A stretch of DNA of 18,598 nt, from NCBI GenBank assembly GCA_025966295.1, contig JAOPVD010000279.1, forward strand, positions 1-18,598, written 5' to 3'. Each line of letters begins with the position of its first letter. Position 1 is the stretch's first letter. Under the pieces are notes generated by a model that was given only the letters and a program-made list of their open reading frames with translations, did no database searches and was not told where the DNA came from. The position numbers and the translations under genes were made by a program. This document shows positions 1-6,566 of the stretch, one piece after another. This DNA comes from Frankiales bacterium (GTDB lineage: Bacteria > Actinomycetota > Actinomycetes > Mycobacteriales > SCTD01).

Positions 1-216
1 ATGCAGCGCTACAAGGGCCTCGGCGAGATGGACCCCGACCAGCTGGCCGAGACCACCATGCACCCGGCGACCCGCACCCTGCGCCGCATCAACCTGGGCG
101 ACGTCGACATGGCCGAGCACTCCCTGGAGCTGCTCATGGGCAACGACGTGGCCCCCCGCCGTGAGTTCATCATCAACAGCGCCGGGCGGGTCGACCGCGC
201 GGCGCTCGACGCCTGA
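1..216 (+). CDS. parE: DNA topoisomerase IV (or gyrase) subunit B, C-terminal fragment
   Basis: This is the last 71 residues of a GyrB/ParE-type ATPase subunit of a type II topoisomerase; the start lies before the window. The visible segment opens with QRYKGLGEMDPDQLAETTM, the conserved tail of the GyrB/ParE family that follows the Toprim domain. It continues with the usual short C-terminal stretch (RTLRRINLGD, then a segment ending RREFIINSAG). The B subunit binds ATP and pairs with the A subunit encoded directly downstream. The stop codon (214-216) lies 8 nt before the next gene's GTG, so the two are translationally close and co-transcribed. The ParE assignment over GyrB rests on the partner gene, which lacks a GyrA box. 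The fragment alone cannot separate the two. Confidence 0.85.
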   Translation: MQRYKGLGEMDPDQLAETTMHPATRTLRRINLGDVDMAEHSLELLMGNDVAPRREFIINSAGRVDRAALDA

Positions 217-219
217 GGA
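215..219 (+). promoter_or_regulatory. Ribosome-binding site of parC overlapping the parE stop codon
   Basis: GAGGA begins inside the TGA stop of the upstream gene and lies 5 nt before GTG at 225. This fixes the parC start at GTG, and the two subunits are probably translationally coupled. Confidence 0.7.
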
Positions 220-224
220 CTGCA

Positions 225-2723
225 GTGCCACCCCGCAAGCGCGCCACCACCAAGGACATCCCGCCCTTCGAGGGCGACGGCATCATCATCGACACCGACG
301 TCGTCGACGAGATCGAGTCGTCCTACCTGGAGTACAGCTACTCGGTCATCTACAGCCGGGCGCTGCCGGATGCCCGCGACGGCCTCAAGCCGGTGCACCG
401 CCGGATCCTGTACTCGATGTTCGAGGCCGGGCTGCGACCGGAACGGGCGCACGTCAAGAGCGCCCGGGTCGTCGGCGACACGATGGGCAAGTACCACCCG
501 CACGGCGACACCGCGATCTACGACGCCCTGGTCCGGCTCGCGCAGCCGTTCTCGATGCGGGTCCCGCTCGTCGACGGGCACGGCAACTTCGGCTCGCCGG
601 ACGACTCGCCGGCCGCGGCCCGGTACACCGAGGCCCGGCTGTCGGCCGCGGCCATGGCGCTGGTCGACGGTCTGACGGAGGAGACCGTCGACTTCGAGCC
701 CAACTACGACGGCTCGGAGCAGCAGCCCTCGGTGCTGCCGGCGGCCTACCCGAACCTGCTCGTCAACGGCACGGCCGGCATCGCGGTCGGCATGGCCACC
801 AACATGATCCCGCACAACCTGGTCGAGGTGGTCGATGCGGCCCGGCACCTGCTGGACAACCCCGAGGCCGACCTCGACGACCTGATGCGGCACGTGCCCG
901 GCCCCGACCTGCCGACCGGCGGCCAGCTGCTCGGCATGGAGGAGGTCCGGCAGGCCTACGAGACCGGCCGCGGTGTCGTGCGGATGCGCGCCACCGCCGA
1001 GGTCGGCCCGCTGCCCCGCGGCAAGAGCGCCATCACCGTCACCGAGCTCCCGTACGGCGTCGGCGCCGAGCGCGTCATCGCCAAGGTGAAGGAGCTCGTC
1101 AACGGCAAGAAGCTGCAGGGCATCACCGACGTCAAGGACCTCACCGACCGCTCGCTGGGCACCCAGCTGGTGTTCGAGGTCAAGGCCGGCTTCAACCCGC
1201 AGGCAGTGCTCGGCGAGCTGTACCGCCTGACGCCGCTGGAGGAGTCCTTCGGCATCAACAACCTGGCCCTGGTCGACGGGCAGCCGCGCACCCTCGGGCT
1301 CAGGCAGCTGCTGCAGGTCTTCGTGGACCACCGGTCCGACGTGGTCACCCGCCGCAGCCGGTTCCGGCTGCGCAAGGCCGAGGAGCGCGCCCACCTGGTG
1401 GAGGGCCTGCTGCTGGCGCTCGCCAACATCGACGAGGTGGTGCGGATCATCCGCTCCTCCCCCGACGTCGCGGTGGCCCGCGAGGCCCTCATCGACCGGT
1501 TCGCGTTCACCGACGTGCAGGCCGGCTACGTGCTCGACATGCAGCTGCGCCGCCTCGTCGGCCTCGAGGTCGAGAAGCTCGAGGCCGAGCTCGCCGAGCT
1601 GCGCGCCACCATCGCCGGGCTGCTCGAGATCCTCAACGACCCGGCGGTGCTGCGCCGCGTCGTCGGCGACGAGCTGGCCGCGGTCGCGCAGGAGCACGGC
1701 ACCCCGCGGCGCACCGTCCTGGTCGGTGGCGACCTCAAGGCCCTGGTGACCCGCAAGGCCTCCGACCTGGAGGTCGCCGACGCACCCTGCGACGTGCTGC
1801 TCTCCTCGACCGGCCTGATCGCCCGCACCCCGGTGCACGAGGGCGAGACCCAGCCCGGCGGCCGGCGGCAGCGGCACGACGTCATCACCTCGACCGCGCG
1901 CACCACCACCCGCGGGGTGGTCGGGGTGCTGACCAGCGCCGGCCGGTTCGCCCGCATCGGCGTGCTCGACATCCCCGAGATCCCGGCCGTCACCACCGGT
2001 GCGCTCTCGCTGCGCGGCGGCGCGTCCGCCTCGGAGTTCCTGGCGCTGGAGCGCGGTGAGCGGGTCCTGGCGGTCGCCACCCTCCGCGAGGACGGCCCGG
2101 GCCTGGCGCTGGCCACCCGACAGGGCGTGGTCAAGCGGGTCGCGCCCGAGCCGTGGCCGGCCCGCAGCGACACCGTCGAGGTCATCTCGCTCAAGGCCGG
2201 CGACGAGGTCGTGGCCGGGGTCGAGCTGGTCGACGGGCAGGAGGAGCTGGTGCTGTTCGCCAGCACCGGCGACCTGCTGCGCTTCCCGGCCGAGCTGGTC
2301 CGCCCGCAGGGCCGGGCCGCCGGTGGCATGGCCGGCATGAAGCTCGATGCCGGCGCCTTCCTGGTCGGCTTCAGCGCGGTCTCGCTGGCCGGCGGCGACA
2401 CGCTGTTCGAGGAGCCGGTCGTGGTCACCGCCGGCGGGCTGCCGGCCGAGGGCCGCGGCAAGGGCCCCGGCACCGCCTCGTCGGTGAAGGTGACGCCCCT
2501 TTCGGAGTACCCGCGCAAGGGCCGCGCGACCGGGGGCGTCCGCTGCCAGCGGCTGCTGTCCGGCGAGGCGCTGCTCGTCCTCGGCTGGGCCGGCACCTCC
2601 CCCTGGGCGGCCTCGGCCAACGGCGACCCGGTGGAGCTGCCGCCGGCCACCGGCAAGCGCGACGGCTCGGGCACCCCGCTCGACAAGCCGATCGCCGCCG
2701 TCGGCCAGGCCCACGCCAGCTAA
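225..2723 (+). CDS. parC: DNA topoisomerase IV subunit A (ParC)
   Basis: This is a complete 832-residue DNA-cleavage subunit of a type II topoisomerase, which decatenates or relaxes DNA with the ParE partner. The winged-helix/tower part starts near residue 35 (SYLEYSYSVIYSRALPDARD). KYHPHGDTAIYD (89-100) is the drug-binding helix, with Thr96 at the E. coli GyrA Ser83 position and Asp100 at Asp87. The catalytic tyrosine is Tyr134 in AARYTEARL. IAVGMATNMIPHN (186-198) is also conserved. The C-terminal beta-pinwheel spans about residues 500-832. Its expected GyrA box (QRRGGRG type) is absent; the nearest segment is QPGGRRQRHD (543-552). This favours topoisomerase IV over gyrase. The start is GTG at 225 with GAGGA 5 nt upstream. 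The gene ends at a probable bidirectional terminator. Confidence 0.92.
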   Translation: MPPRKRATTKDIPPFEGDGIIIDTDVVDEIESSYLEYSYSVIYSRALPDARDGLKPVHRRILYSMFEAGLRPERAHVKSARVVGDTMGKYHPHGDTAIYDALVRLAQPFSMRVPLVDGHGNFGSPDDSPAAARYTEARLSAAAMALVDGLTEETVDFEPNYDGSEQQPSVLPAAYPNLLVNGTAGIAVGMATNMIPHNLVEVVDAARHLLDNPEADLDDLMRHVPGPDLPTGGQLLGMEEVRQAYETGRGVVRMRATAEVGPLPRGKSAITVTELPYGVGAERVIAKVKELVNGKKLQGITDVKDLTDRSLGTQLVFEVKAGFNPQAVLGELYRLTPLEESFGINNLALVDGQPRTLGLRQLLQVFVDHRSDVVTRRSRFRLRKAEERAHLVEGLLLALANIDEVVRIIRSSPDVAVAREALIDRFAFTDVQAGYVLDMQLRRLVGLEVEKLEAELAELRATIAGLLEILNDPAVLRRVVGDELAAVAQEHGTPRRTVLVGGDLKALVTRKASDLEVADAPCDVLLSSTGLIARTPVHEGETQPGGRRQRHDVITSTARTTTRGVVGVLTSAGRFARIGVLDIPEIPAVTTGALSLRGGASASEFLALERGERVLAVATLREDGPGLALATRQGVVKRVAPEPWPARSDTVEVISLKAGDEVVAGVELVDGQEELVLFASTGDLLRFPAELVRPQGRAAGGMAGMKLDAGAFLVGFSAVSLAGGDTLFEEPVVVTAGGLPAEGRGKGPGTASSVKVTPLSEYPRKGRATGGVRCQRLLSGEALLVLGWAGTSPWAASANGDPVELPPATGKRDGSGTPLDKPIAAVGQAHAS

Positions 2724-2738
2724 GGCGCAGGAGAGACG

Positions 2739-2776
2739 CCGCAGGCCCGGCCCCGCGAACGGGACCGGGCCTGCGG
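2739..2776. terminator. Bidirectional hairpin terminator between parC and the cold-shock gene
   Basis: The arms CCGCAGGCCCGG (2739-2750) and CCGGGCCTGCGG (2765-2776) form a perfect 12-bp GC-rich stem. Three more inner G-C pairs (2752-2754 with 2761-2763) follow one A/C mismatch, leaving a six-base loop. It lies 15 nt after the parC stop and 13 nt beyond the cold-shock stop on the other strand, between convergent genes. There is no U-tract on either side, which is common in high-GC actinomycete terminators. The structure is seen directly; its terminator role is inferred. Confidence 0.8.
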
Positions 2777-2789
2777 ACGAGCGCCGGTG

Positions 2790-2996
2790 CTACGCGACGA
2801 TGGTGACGTTCTCCGCCTGCGGGCCCTTCTGGCCCTGCGTGATGTCGAACTCCACCCGCTGGTTCTCCTCGAGCGACTTGTAGCCCGCCGAGTTGATGGC
2901 GCTGAAGTGGCAGAAGACGTCGGCGCCGCCGCCGTCCTGCGCGATGAAGCCGAAGCCCTTCTCGGCGTTGAACCACTTGACGGTTCCCTGAGCCAT
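2790..2996 (-). CDS. Cold-shock protein, CspA family
   Basis: This is a 68-residue single-domain OB-fold nucleic-acid-binding protein, probably an RNA chaperone in cold or general stress. It opens MAQGTVKWFNAEKGFGFI, containing RNP1 (KGFGFI). RNP2 reads DVFCHFSAI, with Cys where Val is usual. The rest (SLEENQRVEFDITQGQKGPQAENV) is typical of actinobacterial Csp proteins. The open frame extends upstream, but the ATG at 2994-2996 matches the universal family start and has GGAAGG (3006-3011) nine nucleotides upstream. It is convergent with parC and shares the hairpin terminator. A leader hairpin at 3023-3047 may matter for regulation. Confidence 0.95.
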   Translation of the reverse strand: MAQGTVKWFNAEKGFGFIAQDGGGADVFCHFSAINSAGYKSLEENQRVEFDITQGQKGPQAENVTIVA

Positions 2997-3005
2997 GCTG
3001 TTGTG

Positions 3006-3011
3006 CCTTCC
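3006..3011 (-). promoter_or_regulatory. Ribosome-binding site of the cold-shock gene
   Basis: GGAAGG on the minus strand lies 9 nt before ATG at 2996. It excludes the longer N-terminal extension that the open frame would allow. Confidence 0.7.
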
Positions 3012-3022
3012 GTGTGACGAGC

Positions 3023-3047
3023 GGGGCCCGCAACGGCTGCGGGTCCC
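3023..3047 (-). other. Hairpin in the cold-shock gene leader
   Basis: On the transcript strand, a 6-bp stem (CCCGCA/TGCGGG) closes a 5-nt loop. It is extended by three more G-C pairs after one A/C mismatch. It begins 11 nt upstream of the GGAAGG site. The 151 bp upstream of the start codon (2997-3147) contain no other gene, and no convincing -35/-10 pair was found there. A regulatory role is inferred only by analogy with structured csp leaders. Confidence 0.45.
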
Positions 3048-3147
3048 AGGCTGCGCCGGAGGCGAGACGCCCACGACCAAACACTCCGCGGGCGTCCATG
3101 ACGTTCGAGGTAATGCTGTGCAACCGGCCTAAACGCTACCCGACGCG

Positions 3148-3345
3148 TCAGGCTCCCACGGGAACGTCCGACGGGCAGCCGTCGTCGTGGGCCGACTGGT
3201 CGGCGCAGGCCGGGTGCATCGCGAGGAACTCGCGGGTGGCCTGGTCGAGCGGCACCCCTTCCGGGGCGGGGCAGTGCTCGCCGCACACGCGGCAGGTGAA
3301 GACAACCGAGCCGTCGTCCGACAGCGCCACCTGGACCAGGTCCAC
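3148..3345 (-). CDS. Small Cys-rich protein with a CxxC-type cluster, function unknown
   Basis: This is a predicted 65-residue soluble protein. It begins MDLVQVALSDDGSVVF and then has CRVCGEHC (Cys18, Cys21, Cys25), with further cysteines at 47 and 57 and histidines at 24, 44 and 53. This pattern suggests metal binding, probably zinc. No family name is recognised. The frame has no ATG. Two adjacent GTG codons (3346-3348 and 3343-3345) follow GGGAG (3351-3355), and the second gives the better 5-nt spacing. It lies 38 bp after the RsbW-like ATPase gene on the same strand, so the two may be co-expressed. Codon third positions are G/C-rich, as expected for a real gene here. Confidence 0.7.
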   Translation of the reverse strand: MDLVQVALSDDGSVVFTCRVCGEHCPAPEGVPLDQATREFLAMHPACADQSAHDDGCPSDVPVGA

Positions 3346-3383
3346 CACAGCTCCCGCCCTCGACCGAGAGCAAACAGTAGCGC

Positions 3384-3767
3384 TCAGGCGACCTCGACGA
3401 GCAGCTCGACCCACACCCGCTTGCCGTCCGGCTCGGCCTCCACGCCGTAGCGATGGCACAGCGCGTCCACCAGCAGCAGGCCCCGGCCGCCCTCGTCGGC
3501 GATCCGCGGCGCCCGTGGTCGCAACGGCCGGGTGGACCCGTCGCGCACCTCCACGCGGACCCCGCCGTCGATGGCCTGCAGCGACAGCGCGATGTCGGTC
3601 CCGGCGTGCCGGATTGCGTTCGCGACCAGCTCCGTCACGACCAGCGCCAGGTCGTCGCAGATCTCCTCGACGCCCCACTGCACACACAGCCCGGTGACCA
3701 GCTCGCGGGCTTCGGCGGCGGAGGCCGCGCACGGCGGGTACACCGCGAGGACACCGTCACTCGCCAC
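3384..3767 (-). CDS. RsbW-like ATP-binding protein (HATPase, anti-sigma factor type)
   Basis: This 127-residue protein consists of a single GHKL-type ATPase domain, as in RsbW/SpoIIAB serine kinases. The N box is LVVTELVANAIRHAG (42-56, with Glu46 and Asn50), the G1 motif is VEVRDGS (72-78), and the G2 motif is GGRGLLLVDAL (93-103). Actinomycetes encode many such short proteins; the known ones bind a sigma factor or phosphorylate a STAS antagonist. The start is GTG at 3767 with GAGGGG (3775-3780) 7 nt upstream. No sigma-factor gene is adjacent. The only STAS-like gene in the window (6092-6559) lacks the usual phosphorylatable serine, so a partnership is not evident. The target is unknown. Confidence 0.88.
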   Translation of the reverse strand: MASDGVLAVYPPCAASAAEARELVTGLCVQWGVEEICDDLALVVTELVANAIRHAGTDIALSLQAIDGGVRVEVRDGSTRPLRPRAPRIADEGGRGLLLVDALCHRYGVEAEPDGKRVWVELLVEVA

Positions 3768-3885
3768 CGTCTCGCCCCTCTGGTCGCCGTCTGCTTGCCG
3801 GAGGGCCTACCCGCGCGCGGAACCGCCACGCCCCGTTCCGACCGAACGCCTGCGCGCGGCGGGCGGCGGTGGCACCGTGGTCGGC

Positions 3886-4245
3886 ATGCACCTGAACCTC
3901 CACGACCGTCGCACGCTGGCCAAGAGCTGGCTCGCGACGCTGCACGGCCCGGAGCTGACGTTCCGCCCCAGGGTCGTCGGCCCGCTGCCGGCCTGGCGCC
4001 CGCTGCTCCGCACCGCGCTGGCCTGGCACGTCGCCTACGCCCTCCTGTCGTACGCCGGTGCGCTGGCGGTCTCGCGCAGCGCGCCCAGCAACGCCGTCGC
4101 GCAGGCGGTGGCGTCCGGCGGCACCGCCGCCGTGCTGATGCTGACGCTGGCGCTCTGGCTGGGCGGCGTCGCCCTCAGCAGCGGGCTGTGGTGGGTGGAG
4201 GTCCGGCGGGCCCGTCAGCCGTTGTCGAACCAGGCCAGCACGTAG
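3886..4245 (+). CDS. Small membrane protein with two predicted helices, function unknown
   Basis: This 119-residue protein has a basic amphipathic N-terminus (HDRRTLAKSW) and two hydrophobic segments at about 40-62 and 77-104 (including AAVLMLTLALWLGGVALSS). It ends in a short basic tail. The charge pattern is consistent with a two-pass inner-membrane protein. No family is recognised. The ATG at 3886 is preferred; an in-frame GTG lies three codons upstream at 3877, and neither has a strong ribosome-binding site. Third codon positions are strongly G/C, supporting coding. It is divergent from the RsbW-like gene, 118 bp away, and its last 31 bp overlap the 3' end of the opposite-strand gene. Confidence 0.6.
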   Translation: MHLNLHDRRTLAKSWLATLHGPELTFRPRVVGPLPAWRPLLRTALAWHVAYALLSYAGALAVSRSAPSNAVAQAVASGGTAAVLMLTLALWLGGVALSSGLWWVEVRRARQPLSNQAST

Positions 4246-4646
4246 CTGCCCTGCCCCAGGCGGAACAGGCCGACGCAGCCCTGCCCGCCCTTGCAGTAGA
4301 CCGGCTGGATGTCCTCCCGCGCGGCGCCGGCGGCGTGGTCCACGGCGGTCTTGCCCTTGTCGTCCTGGGCCCAGCCGCGGTCGAGCAGCCCGGCCAGCAG
4401 GGCGCCCGCGGCGGCCCGGATGTCGCCGTCCGCCGTCACGGTGAGGAAGCTGCGTGGGCCGCTGCCGCCGCAGCCGAGGAGCTCGTTGCCGCGCTCGCAG
4501 TTGCCCCGCACCGAGGCGAGCGACTGGCCGGGCGGGTACGGCAACACCGGCCGCGGTGGGCGGGCGGCGTAGACCACCGCGGCCACCCCGAGACCCACGG
4601 TGACCAGCGCCGCGAGGAGCAGCTGGTAGCCGCGGCGCACAAGCAC
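4215..4646 (-). CDS. Membrane-anchored extracytoplasmic protein with four cysteines, function unknown
   Basis: This 143-residue protein has a short basic N-terminus and one hydrophobic helix (about 8-27, including LLLAALVTVGLGVAAVVYAA). A Pro-rich linker follows, then a roughly 100-residue domain outside the membrane. Cys50 and Cys59 form one pair-like spacing and Cys118 and Cys124 another, compatible with two disulfides. No lipobox is seen and the family is not recognised. The GTG at 4646 was chosen; a second GTG two codons later is an alternative, and no strong ribosome-binding site separates them. It lies 21 bp after the MFS transporter gene on the same strand, so it probably shares that transcript. 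Confidence 0.7.
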   Translation of the reverse strand: MLVRRGYQLLLAALVTVGLGVAAVVYAARPPRPVLPYPPGQSLASVRGNCERGNELLGCGGSGPRSFLTVTADGDIRAAAGALLAGLLDRGWAQDDKGKTAVDHAAGAAREDIQPVYCKGGQGCVGLFRLGQGSYVLAWFDNG

Positions 4647-4667
4647 GCGGGGACCGTACCCCCGTGA

Positions 4668-5873
4668 TCAGACCCGGTCGGGGAGCCGCACCGTGCGCAG
4701 CGCGGCGAGCCCGGCCAACGAGGACAGGAACGTCAGCAGGCCGGTGACCGCGGTCGCCACCAGCGCGGCCCGGGCGCCGTAGCTGTCGACCAGCACCCCG
4801 GCCAGGGCCGTGCCGGCCGCCGCCCCGCCGAAGATCATGCTGCCGTTCCAGGCGAACGCCTCCGTCACGGTGCCCCGCGGCGCCGCCTGGCCGAGCAGCA
4901 TCGAGTTGCAGGCGCTGAACGGGGCGATCGTCGAGCCGCTCAGCACCAGCAGCAGGGCGAGGACGAGCACGCTCGGCGACAGCACCGGCAGGAAGGCGCC
5001 GAGGCTGACCGCGCCGACCAGCACCGGCAGCTGGCGGGCGGCGGTGGCAGCCGGGTGCAGGCCGCCGTACACGAGGCCGCCGAGGATCGAGCCGAGGCTC
5101 CAGACGGCCAGCACGACGCCGGCGGTCGCCCGGGCACCGCCCTGCTCCTCGACGAAGGCGAGCACCGCGACCTCGATGGTGCCGAACCCCATCCCGATCC
5201 AGAGCACGTTGAGCAGGCAGGCCCGGACCACCGGGGAGACGAGCGGCCCAGCAGGGTTGGTGGGCCGGGCCTCGTGCGGGACGACGGCGCGGACGACCGG
5301 GAGGCGCGCCAGGGCCAGCGCGCCGACCGCGGCGCAGGCGGCACTGGCGAGCACCGCGACCGCCGGGCTGAGCACGGTCAGCCCGGCGACCAGCAGGGGC
5401 CCGAGGACGAAGCAGGCCTCGACGACCACCGACTCCAGCGAGTACGCCGTGTGCAGCTGGGCGCTCGGGATGAGCTGGCCCCAGAGCGCCCGCATCACGG
5501 CACCCAGCGGCGGCACCGTGAGGCCCACCAGCGCGGCAGCCCCCGCCATCGACAGGACGGGCGCCCGCAGGTCGGCGAGCAGCACGAGCAGGCCGAACGC
5601 CAACGGGTGCAGCACCCCCGACAGCCGCAGGACGCGGGCCGGGCCGGTGCGGTCGGCCGCCCGGGCCCGGGACGGCGCCCCCACGGCGAAGGCGACGGCG
5701 TAGCTCGCCGACACGGCGCCGGCGGCGGCGTAGGACCCGGTGGCCTCGCGGACGAGCAGCAGCAGCGCGAGCCCGGTCATGCCCAGCGAGAGCCTGCCGA
5801 ACACGCTGGCCACCACGGCGGCCGCGACTCCCGGTGGCGCCAGCACCTCGCCGTACCGCCGGAAGACGCTCAC
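4668..5873 (-). CDS. MFS transporter, probable efflux type
   Basis: This 401-residue major facilitator protein has about twelve hydrophobic segments in two halves separated by a hydrophilic loop near residues 212-228. The first cytoplasmic loop has a degenerate signature (GAPSRARAADRTGPARVL, about 65-82) in place of the classic G-x-x-x-D-R-x-G-R/K. The length fits drug- or metabolite-efflux MFS proteins, but the substrate cannot be read from sequence. The start is GTG at 5873 with only a weak CGGGCGG sequence upstream. The gene heads a probable two-gene unit with the 143-residue exported protein. A 71-bp hairpin element begins 29 bp upstream of the start codon and may lie in its promoter or leader. 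Confidence 0.85.
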   Translation of the reverse strand: MSVFRRYGEVLAPPGVAAAVVASVFGRLSLGMTGLALLLLVREATGSYAAAGAVSASYAVAFAVGAPSRARAADRTGPARVLRLSGVLHPLAFGLLVLLADLRAPVLSMAGAAALVGLTVPPLGAVMRALWGQLIPSAQLHTAYSLESVVVEACFVLGPLLVAGLTVLSPAVAVLASAACAAVGALALARLPVVRAVVPHEARPTNPAGPLVSPVVRACLLNVLWIGMGFGTIEVAVLAFVEEQGGARATAGVVLAVWSLGSILGGLVYGGLHPAATAARQLPVLVGAVSLGAFLPVLSPSVLVLALLLVLSGSTIAPFSACNSMLLGQAAPRGTVTEAFAWNGSMIFGGAAAGTALAGVLVDSYGARAALVATAVTGLLTFLSSLAGLAALRTVRLPDRV

Positions 5874-5902
5874 CCGCCCGACGCTACCCGGGCGCCCCCA
5901 CC

Positions 5903-5973
5903 CCGGTGATCCACGGAACCAGCGACGCCGTATCGGGGCCCGGAACGTCGGCGCGCGTTCCGTGGATCACCGG
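5903..5973. repeat. Long hairpin element with perfect 17-bp inverted arms
   Basis: The left arm CCGGTGATCCACGGAAC (5903-5919) is the exact reverse complement of 5957-5973. The interior pairs further: 5922-5924 with 5954-5956 and, after one bulged A, 5926-5930 with 5949-5953. Nearly the whole 71 nt therefore folds into a 25-bp hairpin with an 18-nt loop (5931-5948). It sits between divergent genes (MFS and STAS), where a terminator is not expected. It could be a dispersed REP/MITE-like element, a leader structure, or a paired operator. No second copy is seen in this window. Confidence 0.85.
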
Positions 5974-6091
5974 AGAGGGCCACTGCCCGGAGGGGGCACC
6001 GACGGCCCTGCCCTGCCAGGGTGCATGGGGACGGTGGTTCTCGCTCCTTCGGGCTGACGCCTTCCGGGCAGCCGTGGGAGACGGTGGCGAC

Positions 6092-6559
6092 ATGACCGAG
6101 ACCTCGCACGCGGCGGCGGAGCGCAACCAGTGGCACCTGATCGGCCGGCGCTGGCGGCCGCTGCTGGTGCAGCTCGCGGCGCTCGAGACGGCGGCGACCT
6201 GGGCCCGGGTCGAGGTGGAGGCGGCACCGGCCCCGGGCGACGACGGCCGCCGCCCGATCCTGTCGCCGGCGCTGAGCATGGCCTCGGCGATGCAGGGCCA
6301 GGACTACGCGGTGGTCGTCATCACCGGCGAGGTGACCGGCTCCGCGGTCCACCAGGTCCGCTGCCACCTCGACGGCCTGCTCCGCGCCGGGACCCGGCAC
6401 CTGGTCGTGGACGTCGCCGGCATCACGGCCTGCGACATGCGGCTGGGCGGCGTCATCGACCGGCTGCATCACCGGCTCGGGGCGCGGCACGGTGACGTGG
6501 TCGTGGTGAACGCGCCGCTGCACGTCCGGCCGGTCTTCGAGCAGGCCGGGGCCCGCTGA
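6092..6559 (+). CDS. STAS-domain protein lacking the usual phosphorylation serine
   Basis: This 155-residue protein has an N-terminal region of about 70 residues with no recognised domain. A C-terminal STAS-like fold (about 70-155) follows: YAVVVITGEVTGSAVHQVR, then LVVDVAGITACDMRLGGVI and a final DVVVVNAPLHVRPVFEQAG. This resembles SpoIIAA/RsbV anti-anti-sigma factors. However, the usual DSSG-type segment that carries the phosphorylated serine reads CDMRL (114-118), so classic kinase control is unlikely. The ATG at 6092 was chosen; an in-frame GTG at 6074 is possible. Its 3' end faces the flavoprotein gene with a 7-bp gap. It is divergent from the MFS gene across 218 bp that hold the long hairpin. 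Confidence 0.75.
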   Translation: MTETSHAAAERNQWHLIGRRWRPLLVQLAALETAATWARVEVEAAPAPGDDGRRPILSPALSMASAMQGQDYAVVVITGEVTGSAVHQVRCHLDGLLRAGTRHLVVDVAGITACDMRLGGVIDRLHHRLGARHGDVVVVNAPLHVRPVFEQAGAR

Positions 6560-6566
6560 TCGCCGG

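Noticed and set aside
480..530. Quinolone resistance mutation in parC
   Set aside because: Thr at the Ser83 position and Asp at Asp87 are seen, but without relatives for comparison this is probably the normal sequence.
9..2714. Open frame of about 900 codons antisense to parC
   Set aside because: It is an artefact of high GC third-position bias. The translation is low-complexity (Arg, Gly, Ala, Asp, His rich) and has no recognisable family, while the plus strand encodes a clear ParC.
3768..3885. Possible stress-sigma promoter for the RsbW-like gene (GGTTCC and GGGTAG on the minus strand)
   Set aside because: The two elements are only 6 bp apart, far too close for a -35/-10 pair.
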